Shown here: piece after piece, positions 59,089-64,000 of the stretch
Position numbering within the stretch: the stretch's first letter is position 1
Layout of the letters: each line of letters opens with the position of its first letter
Source: Celeribacter neptunius
GTDB lineage: Bacteria > Pseudomonadota > Alphaproteobacteria > Rhodobacterales > Rhodobacteraceae
Assembly: GCF_900113955.1 (NCBI RefSeq)
Contig: NZ_FORH01000008.1
Span: 186,001-250,000 of the forward strand
DNA length: 64,000 bases
Direction of reading: 5' to 3'
Notes under the pieces: model-generated
What the model was told of the DNA's origin: nothing
Seen by the model: the letters and a program-made list of their open reading frames with translations, nothing else
Databases searched by the model: none
Position numbers and translations under genes: made by a program

Positions 59089-60498
59089 TCAGCGCCCGGA
59101 TTTCGGCGGTTTGCCGCCTCTTGCGCCGCCGCCACCCGGTTTTCCACCCGGATTTCCGCCAGGGCGGCCCCCCGGTTTGCCGGCATGCGATTTGAACCCG
59201 GCCGAGCGCGGTTTGCCATCCTTGCCGCCGCCGTGGCTCTTGTAGCCATGGGATTTGAACCCTCCCGGCTTGTCACCGGGTTTGCCGTCACGGCGATCGC
59301 CGGGCTTGCCGTCACGTTTGCCGAAAGGTTTGCCGCCGGGTTTTCCGTCCCGCGGTTTGAAGCCGCCATCCCGGCCGCCATCCCGATCAGAGCCGCGTTT
59401 GCCCTTGAAACCTTCGCCGCGCGGCTTGAAATCGCCATCCCGATTGTCGGCACGCTTTTCGAAATCGCGTTTGCCTTTGAACGGCGGCTTGCCACCCTCA
59501 TCGTCGCGGCGTTTGAAGCCCTGACTGCGCGGTTTGTCGCCGAAAGGCTTGTCGCCACGGGGGCGATCACCACGAGGTTTGAAATCTCCATCTCGATTGT
59601 CGGCACGCTTTTCGAAGTCGCGCTTGCCTTTGAACGGTGGTTTGCCGTCACGGGCGTCATCGCGGCCACGGCTTTCCGTGCGCGGTCCGCCGGGTTTGCC
59701 GGGGCGCGACACCGTGCGTTTGGCCTTGCCGCCTTCACCGATCTCGAGATCTGCGCCCAATTGGTCGCGCAGCACGCGGGCGCGGACTTCCTCGACCTGG
59801 CCGGGTTGCAGGGTGCCGAGACGGAACGGCCCGTAGGACAGGCGGATCAGCCGGTTCACGGTCAGGCCGACATGTTCCATGGCGCGGCGGATCTCGCGGT
59901 TCTTGCCCTCGCGCAGGCCCACGGTGAGCCAGGCATTGGCGCCTTGCTGGCGGTCGAAGGTGACTTCCATGGCCTGGAATTTCTCGCCCTCGATCTCCAC
60001 GCCCTTGCGCAGGGGCTCCAGCATGGCTTCGGAGGCGGTGCCCTTGACCCGGACCCGGTATTTGCGCAGCCAGCCGGTGTCCGGCAGCTCGAGCTTGCGC
60101 TTCAACTCGCCATCATTGGTCAGCAGCAGAAGCCCTTCGGAGTTCAAATCCAGACGCCCGACCGACATCACCCGCGGCATTTCTTTCGGCAGGCTGTCGA
60201 ACACGGTGTCGCGGCCCTTTTCATCCTTGGCCGTGGTCACCAGACCCAGAGGCTTGTGATAGAGCCAGAGCCGCGGCGGTTCCGGTTCGCCGACTTCCTT
60301 GCCATCGACGAAAATCTTGTCTTTCGGCATGACATTGAGCGCCGGCGAGGCGACGACCCGGCCATTCACCGTGACCCGACCCTCTTCGATCAGCGCCTCG
60401 GCCTCGCGGCGTGACGAGATGCCGGCGCGCGACAGCACCTTGGCGATGCGATCGCCCGGCGGGGTTTTCTTTTCTGGCGTTTTGGCGTTGTCAGTCAT
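59089..60498 (-). CDS. Ribosomal large subunit pseudouridine synthase (RluB/RsuA family) with long basic tail
   Basis: Protein of 469 residues. An S4 RNA-binding domain (about residues 15-65, IAKVLSRAGISSRREAEALI) precedes the RsuA/RluB catalytic domain (72-250) with catalytic Asp117 in GRLDLNSEGLLLL. Residues 260-469 are a Gly/Lys/Arg/Asp-rich low-complexity tail with a 26-residue exact duplication (285-310 and 336-361). Tails of this kind in alphaproteobacterial RluB probably bind RNA non-specifically. Possible terminator just after the stop: a bulged GGGG...CCCC hairpin near 59055-59085. Confidence 0.9.
   Translation of the reverse strand: MTDNAKTPEKKTPPGDRIAKVLSRAGISSRREAEALIEEGRVTVNGRVVASPALNVMPKDKIFVDGKEVGEPEPPRLWLYHKPLGLVTTAKDEKGRDTVFDSLPKEMPRVMSVGRLDLNSEGLLLLTNDGELKRKLELPDTGWLRKYRVRVKGTASEAMLEPLRKGVEIEGEKFQAMEVTFDRQQGANAWLTVGLREGKNREIRRAMEHVGLTVNRLIRLSYGPFRLGTLQPGQVEEVRARVLRDQLGADLEIGEGGKAKRTVSRPGKPGGPRTESRGRDDARDGKPPFKGKRDFEKRADNRDGDFKPRGDRPRGDKPFGDKPRSQGFKRRDDEGGKPPFKGKRDFEKRADNRDGDFKPRGEGFKGKRGSDRDGGRDGGFKPRDGKPGGKPFGKRDGKPGDRRDGKPGDKPGGFKSHGYKSHGGGKDGKPRSAGFKSHAGKPGGRPGGNPGGKPGGGGARGGKPPKSGR
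59416..59646 (-). repeat. 78-bp duplication inside the pseudouridine-synthase tail
   Basis: The 26-codon unit starting GKPPFKGKRDFEKRADNR is present at 59569-59646 and at 59416-59493 with identical protein sequence, separated by 75 bp. Synonymous differences between copies suggest the duplication is not very recent. Confidence 0.8.
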
Positions 60499-60562
60499 GG
60501 GAAAGGCCTTTCGTTGGCGCGCTCATACTCTGCACCGGGGCGTATGGGAAGAGCAAAGACAA

Positions 60563-60586
60563 ACGGCCCGCCGAAGAGCGGGCCGT
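60563..60586 (-). terminator. Terminator of ompW
   Basis: ACGGCCCGC (60563-60571) pairs with GCGGGCCGT (60578-60586), six-nt loop; followed on the minus strand by TTTGTCTTTGC. Confidence 0.75.
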
Positions 60587-60616
60587 GAAAAAGATCGAAA
60601 AAAGACCTGTTCGGGA

Positions 60617-61243
60617 TCAGAAGCTCATCACATAGGAAATGCCGAAGACCCAGGGGTCGATCTCGGCCACGCCGATTTTGGAGCCATTCAGTTTCACGTC
60701 GCTGTCGATATCGATCCAGCGCACGTCGGTCCGCAAGGCGCCGCGTTCGCTGATCTGGTAATCGAAACCGGCGTGGAGCGCGACGCCCCAGGAGTCGGAA
60801 AGATCGAGATCGTTGCCCGCGATGGCCCCCTTGGCGGTTTCATCGAAGAAGGCCGTGTAGTTCACGCCGACGCCGAGGAAAGGCGTGAAGGCAGAGCCGC
60901 TGTTGAAGTGATACTGAAGCGAGAGGACGGGCGGCAGATGCTGCGTCGATCCGATCTCGCCCAAGCCGGCGGCGCTGATGTCATGTTTGAACGGCCAGGC
61001 GCCCAGGACCTCGATGCCGAGATTGTCTTTGATGAAATATTCGAAGGTGACGGTCGGGCGCAGATTGTTGCCCACATCCAATTCGGTGGTGCCCAAAATG
61101 GTGCCGTTGTCCGAGTTCGGCATCACGTTGCCAAGGCCGAGGCCGAGGGTCATGGTGCCGGCTTCTTGCGCGAAAGCGGCGGAGGAGATGGCGCAGGTGA
61201 GGCCGAGAACGGCGGCAGCGGCCAGAACAGAAGTTTTCTTCAT
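60617..61243 (-). CDS. ompW: OmpW family outer-membrane protein
   Basis: Protein of 208 residues with signal peptide (cleavage after AAFA, QEAGT). The OmpW family pattern is visible: PTVTFEYFIKDNLGIEVLGAWPFKHDI, then LPPVLSLQYHFNSGSAFTPFLGVGVNYTAFF, and a C-terminal YVMSF with terminal Phe for the BAM machinery. Eight-stranded barrel expected. AAGGGA precedes the ATG at 61243; the open extension upstream is not coding. Confidence 0.9.
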   Translation of the reverse strand: MKKTSVLAAAAVLGLTCAISSAAFAQEAGTMTLGLGLGNVMPNSDNGTILGTTELDVGNNLRPTVTFEYFIKDNLGIEVLGAWPFKHDISAAGLGEIGSTQHLPPVLSLQYHFNSGSAFTPFLGVGVNYTAFFDETAKGAIAGNDLDLSDSWGVALHAGFDYQISERGALRTDVRWIDIDSDVKLNGSKIGVAEIDPWVFGISYVMSF

Positions 61244-61453
61244 GGTCAGTGTCCCTTGGGTATTTATTTTCGCGCGTGGCCCATCCATCGCCCTGCGTGC
61301 GGGATGTGGCTTTGATGTGAGTCAATTCGGCAAAGGCGCGTCAATCTGTCGTAAGGCGGTCGCAAACATGTCATGGCCTGAGGGGGCGGGTGTTGCGACA
61401 CAGGGGTGGTGCGATGGCTTGCCTTTGACGCGTTTGCAGGCCAAAGAAAGCGC

Positions 61454-61903
61454 ATGTCGTTTCGCTCATATATGGATGAGGCCCTGAAAGAGGCCCGGCT
61501 GGCCCAAGCCCGTGGCGAAGTGCCGGTGGGCGCCGTCGTGGTGTCGCCCGGGGGCGAGATCGTCGGGCGCGGCGGCAATCGTACCCGCGAGGACAATGAC
61601 CCGACGGCGCATGCGGAGATCGTCGCGCTGCGCGCCGCCTGTGCCGCGCTGGGTCAGGAGCGTCTGCCGGGGCATGATCTCTATGTGACGCTGGAACCCT
61701 GTCCGATGTGCGCCGCCGCCATGTCGAACGCCCGCATTGCGCGGCTTTACTACGGGGCGCAGGACCCGAAATCCGGCGGCGTTGCCCATGGTGCGAAAGT
61801 GTTCAGCCATCGCCAATGCCATCACGCGCCGGAGGTGTATGATGGCATTGCCGCCCGCGAGGCGGAAGAGATGCTCAAAAGCTTCTTCGCCGCCAAACGA
61901 TAG
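61454..61903 (+). CDS. tadA: tRNA-specific adenosine deaminase
   Basis: Deaminase of 149 residues: zinc motif HAEIVAL (His-Ala-Glu) and PCPMCAAA (P-C-x2-C). It converts A34 to inosine in tRNA-Arg(ACG) and is usually essential. DPKSGGVAHGAKV is TadA-like rather than guanine- or cytosine-deaminase-like. The start is at the ATG of MSFRSYMDEAL; the frame upstream is open but not family-like. Confidence 0.95.
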   Translation: MSFRSYMDEALKEARLAQARGEVPVGAVVVSPGGEIVGRGGNRTREDNDPTAHAEIVALRAACAALGQERLPGHDLYVTLEPCPMCAAAMSNARIARLYYGAQDPKSGGVAHGAKVFSHRQCHHAPEVYDGIAAREAEEMLKSFFAAKR

Positions 61904-61912
61904 GCGCGGGGC

Positions 61913-62161
61913 TCAGGCCGAGACGAGCACGTAGCGCCCGATGCCATAGACATAGAAGCCGGCGAACAGGATGTTGATCCACTTGAGCTGACGCTCGCCG
62001 TGCAGCCAGCCCATGGCCATCCAGATCACGCAAAAGGGCAGGGACAGGAACAGGTTCAGCGGATACCAGTTCTGCACGATCGCCACGGTGGAGGCGATGC
62101 CAAGCATCAGGGCCATGTTTTTCAAAAGCCGCTCGTGGCGCGACAGCAAAATTTCCAGCAT
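61913..62161 (-). CDS. Small hypothetical membrane protein
   Basis: Protein of 82 residues with three hydrophobic segments (NMALMLGIASTVAIV, FLSLPFCVIWMAMGWL, INILFAGFYVYGIGRYVLV) and short basic loops. AAGG precedes the ATG at 62161. Convergent with tadA, 9 bp away. I do not recognise a named family; the topology resembles SWEET/DUF6552-like small membrane proteins of Rhodobacteraceae but this is only an impression. Confidence 0.65.
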   Translation of the reverse strand: MLEILLSRHERLLKNMALMLGIASTVAIVQNWYPLNLFLSLPFCVIWMAMGWLHGERQLKWINILFAGFYVYGIGRYVLVSA

Positions 62162-62415
62162 TTTTGAACCTTGGACAAATCGCAGGACGGGCAACGCGCT
62201 TTCGGGCGGTTGCGGTGCTGCGGATTTTCGAGGGTGTGAGGGGCGGAACGCCTGGGCAACGACCTATCGCAAAACGGCTTTCGCCGCAAGACGGTCTGCC
62301 GTCGTGACGCCCGGCCTTGACCTCGCGGCAGAAAAATCAAAAAAACCGACTGACCTGCGTAGGAGGGCCTGAGGGCGCGCGTATTACCTGTATCGACGCC
62401 GCAATGGAGGTACAT

Positions 62416-62823
62416 ATGCGCATCCGAAATCTGGTCCTGCCCTGTGCTCTTTTCTGCAGCACTGGGCTGGCCACGCCGGCTCTCGCCGCGACCGATATCA
62501 TGACCTATGACGCCAACGGCGATGGCGTGATCACCCTGGCCGAATTCCAGGCCCTGCAAAAAGACAGTTTCAAATCGCTCGACAGCGATGGCAACGGCAC
62601 TGTGATCGTGGCCGAATTACAGGCCCTGCCGGCAGCGCAGGGACGCAATGTCAGCGGCAAACGGCTGATGGCCCGGGATCTCGATGGCAATGGTGCGGTG
62701 ACCGAAGCCGAATTCCTGTCGCAGGCTCCGGGGTTTCAACGCGCCGACCGCAACAATGATGGCGTGCTCGCGGGCAAGGAGCTGGCCCGTGTCGTCGATT
62801 TCCTGACGAAAGCCAGTTTCTGA
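62416..62823 (+). CDS. Secreted EF-hand calcium-binding protein
   Basis: Protein of 135 residues with a signal peptide (cleavage after PALAA or PALA near residue 24) and four EF-hand loops: DANGDGVITLAE, DSDGNGTVIVAE, DLDGNGAVTEAE and DRNNDGVLAGKE. All carry D-x-(D/N)-(G/N)-(D/N)-G spacing, so up to four Ca2+ ions may bind in the periplasm. GGAGG 5 nt before the ATG at 62416 fixes the start. It precedes a secreted protein and an ECF sigma gene. Confidence 0.88.
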   Translation: MRIRNLVLPCALFCSTGLATPALAATDIMTYDANGDGVITLAEFQALQKDSFKSLDSDGNGTVIVAELQALPAAQGRNVSGKRLMARDLDGNGAVTEAEFLSQAPGFQRADRNNDGVLAGKELARVVDFLTKASF

Positions 62824-62886
62824 ACGCGCTCGTCCTCCTGAACTTTTCTGAACGTTCTTCCCCATTCCCTGAAAAGGATCGTAACG

Positions 62887-63213
62887 ATGAAAACAGTCCC
62901 CAAATCTCTTGCCAAATCCCTTTGCGCGCTTTCCCTGATCGCGCCGCTCATGGCCGCGACGCCCGGTTTTGCCCGCGGCCTCACCGTGACCACCGACAAT
63001 GGCGGCACGATCGAAAAGCAACATACCTGCCTGCAGGGCAATCAGGTCGTGGTCTGTGAACAGACGACCACCGGCACCAATGCCGAAGGCCAAAGCGTGT
63101 CGCGCGGCGTCACCCGGACGAACAATGGCGGCAGCACCGATGTCAGCGTGACGGGAACTGGCCCGGATGGCACAACCAAGACCAAAGAACGCGGTCTTAT
63201 CGTCTCCCGCTAA
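62887..63213 (+). CDS. Small secreted protein of unknown family
   Basis: Protein of 108 residues with a signal peptide (cleavage after PGFA, near residue 29). The mature part is Thr/Gly/Asn-rich, with two cysteines (HTCLQGNQVVVCEQ) that may form a disulfide, and repeated TTDNGG/TNNGG/TGTGPDG turns. AAAAGGATCGTAACG precedes the ATG. It lies 63 bp after the EF-hand gene and is probably co-transcribed. No function can be assigned. Confidence 0.7.
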   Translation: MKTVPKSLAKSLCALSLIAPLMAATPGFARGLTVTTDNGGTIEKQHTCLQGNQVVVCEQTTTGTNAEGQSVSRGVTRTNNGGSTDVSVTGTGPDGTTKTKERGLIVSR

Positions 63214-63345
63214 GCGGGGCTCGGTCCGGGCCGCTATCCCCCCCCCGTGGTCCGGACCATCAAATCATCTCAGGGAGCATGGCACAGAACGTGCTACCCT
63301 GTCGGGGGGAGGTTTGGGTCATGAGTTTGATCGGATGAGGGCTGG

Positions 63346-63939
63346 GTGAGCGACAGGGCCGGAACCGTGGGGGAGCCCCCCGGTCACAACCAACGTCAGA
63401 CAGAGGCGAAGGCCCTGATGGCGGCGCTTGCCAATGGCGAGCGGGCGGCTTTGGCGCGGCTGATCGCCCTGTTCGGCCCGGGCATCCGGCGTTACGCGGC
63501 GCAGGCGCTCACGGTGCCGACCGAGGCCGAGGACGTGGCACAAGAGGTGTTTCTCAGGGCCTGGTCCAGGGCCGCGGGCTATGACCCCGACAAAGGCGCG
63601 GTGTCGAGCTGGCTCTACCGGATTGCGGTCAATCTTTGTATCGACCACAACCGGCGCGGCGGGTTCCGACGCTTTGTCGGTATCGACAGCCTGCCGGAGC
63701 CGGAAGACGAAAGCCCCGGCGCCGAGGCCGGGCTGGCGGCGCGGCAAAGGCTGACGCAGGTGCGGCGGGCGATCAAGACCCTGCCGGAGCGTCAGCGTCA
63801 GGCGATCCTGCTGAAAGCGGCGGGCGAGCTGTCGGGGACGGAGATCGCCGCGGCTCTGGGGACGAGCGAGGGGGCTGTGGAACAATTGCTGGTGCGGGCG
63901 CGGGCGCGGCTTCGGGCGCTGATGGAAAAGGAGGATTGA
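63346..63939 (+). CDS. ECF-type RNA polymerase sigma factor
   Basis: Sigma-70 family factor of 197 residues. Region 2 is about residues 40-105 (AEDVAQEVFLRAWSRAAGYDPDKGAVSSWLYRIAVNLCIDHNRR). Region 4 is about 135-190 (LPERQRQAILLKAAGELSGTEIAAALGTSEGAVEQLLVRARARLR). The GTG start at 63346 has GAGG upstream. Its anti-sigma factor or effector is probably the gene that starts 3 bp later. Confidence 0.9.
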   Translation: MSDRAGTVGEPPGHNQRQTEAKALMAALANGERAALARLIALFGPGIRRYAAQALTVPTEAEDVAQEVFLRAWSRAAGYDPDKGAVSSWLYRIAVNLCIDHNRRGGFRRFVGIDSLPEPEDESPGAEAGLAARQRLTQVRRAIKTLPERQRQAILLKAAGELSGTEIAAALGTSEGAVEQLLVRARARLRALMEKED

Positions 63940-63942
63940 ACC

Positions 63943-64000
63943 ATGTCGCAAGGGTATCGCAAGGGCCGGGGGAGCGGACCGGTGCCAAAGGATGACGCGT
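63943..64000 (+). CDS. Start of a gene downstream of the ECF sigma factor
   Basis: The first 19 codons (MSQGYRKGRGSGPVPKDDA) of a gene cut by the window end. GGAGG precedes the ATG and the gap to the sigma gene is 3 bp, so translation is likely coupled. A membrane sensor or anti-sigma factor is common in this position but cannot be confirmed here. Confidence 0.6.
   Translation, partial: MSQGYRKGRGSGPVPKDDA

Noticed and set aside
1-64000. Prophage, transposon, CRISPR array, rRNA or tRNA genes
   Set aside because: No integrase, transposase, cas gene, terminal inverted repeats, spaced repeat array or RNA gene signature was found on either strand.

Overview
The window is high-GC DNA with tightly packed genes and many 4-nt ATGA stop/start overlaps. 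It contains no rRNA, tRNA, CRISPR array, insertion sequence or prophage that I can recognise. Gene content (a pca cluster with pcaQ beside it, a monomeric NADP-isocitrate dehydrogenase, an FnrL-type site before cydA, an Anbu locus, a DUF5368 protein, stand-alone CZB proteins) points to an alphaproteobacterium of the Rhodobacteraceae (Roseobacter/Celeribacter-like). This is an inference from gene content, not from a marker-gene comparison.

Layout. 1-5426: beta-ketoadipate (protocatechuate) catabolism, with pcaC (cut by the window edge) and pcaD divergent from pcaQ, then pcaIJF divergent from an IclR regulator. 5439-7282: biotin ECF transporter bioYMN. 7537-10655: an arsenate cassette with an ArsR-ArsC fusion, an ArsJ-type GAPDH and ArsJ. 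10914-17451: cydDC, then cydABX behind a TTGAC-N4-GTCAA site. 17643-19334: a Tat-exported sulfide:quinone oxidoreductase-like flavoprotein with a DUF5368 membrane protein. 19436-27337: a GNAT gene and a peptide-type ABC importer with an FCD/GntR regulator and a divergent DUF1028 gene. 27432-30813: envelope glycan genes (GT2, LAB_N, ArnT-like, a polyprenyl-phosphate sugar transferase). 31457-33258: modBC without a neighbouring modA. 33474-37710: a two-gene RND exporter. 37791-42197: a soluble triple-PAS chemoreceptor and monomeric isocitrate dehydrogenase. 42619-46542: ATP-grasp, alpha-E, transglutaminase and Anbu. 46560-49262: all four t6A genes (tsaE-tsaB-tsaC-tsaD) in one overlapping operon. 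49352-50730: dtd and a PfkB sugar kinase with a LacI-type operator. 50800-58981: an envelope-stress-like cluster (zinc-ribbon membrane protein, SPFH-GYF protein, DUF2927 lipoprotein, TelA, XpaC and an overlooked 28-residue membrane peptide) enclosing four tandem stand-alone CZB zinc-binding proteins. 59089-64000: a pseudouridine synthase with a repetitive basic tail, OmpW, TadA, small membrane and secreted proteins, an EF-hand protein and an ECF sigma factor.

The most unusual content is the CZB array at 51963-54643. It holds four paralogous proteins of about 135 residues. Each keeps the His/Cys/His/His ligand set known from the DgcZ/TlpD CZB domain and shares a C-terminal SL-LNL-DWR-DF signature. 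Each gene has its own upstream TTAAC/GTTAA element, and no chemoreceptor or diguanylate cyclase is attached. A second pattern is a set of short degenerate tandem repeats (11-15 bp) in intergenic DNA. In two of the arrays (after modC and after dtd) the repeat phase starts exactly on the stop codon.
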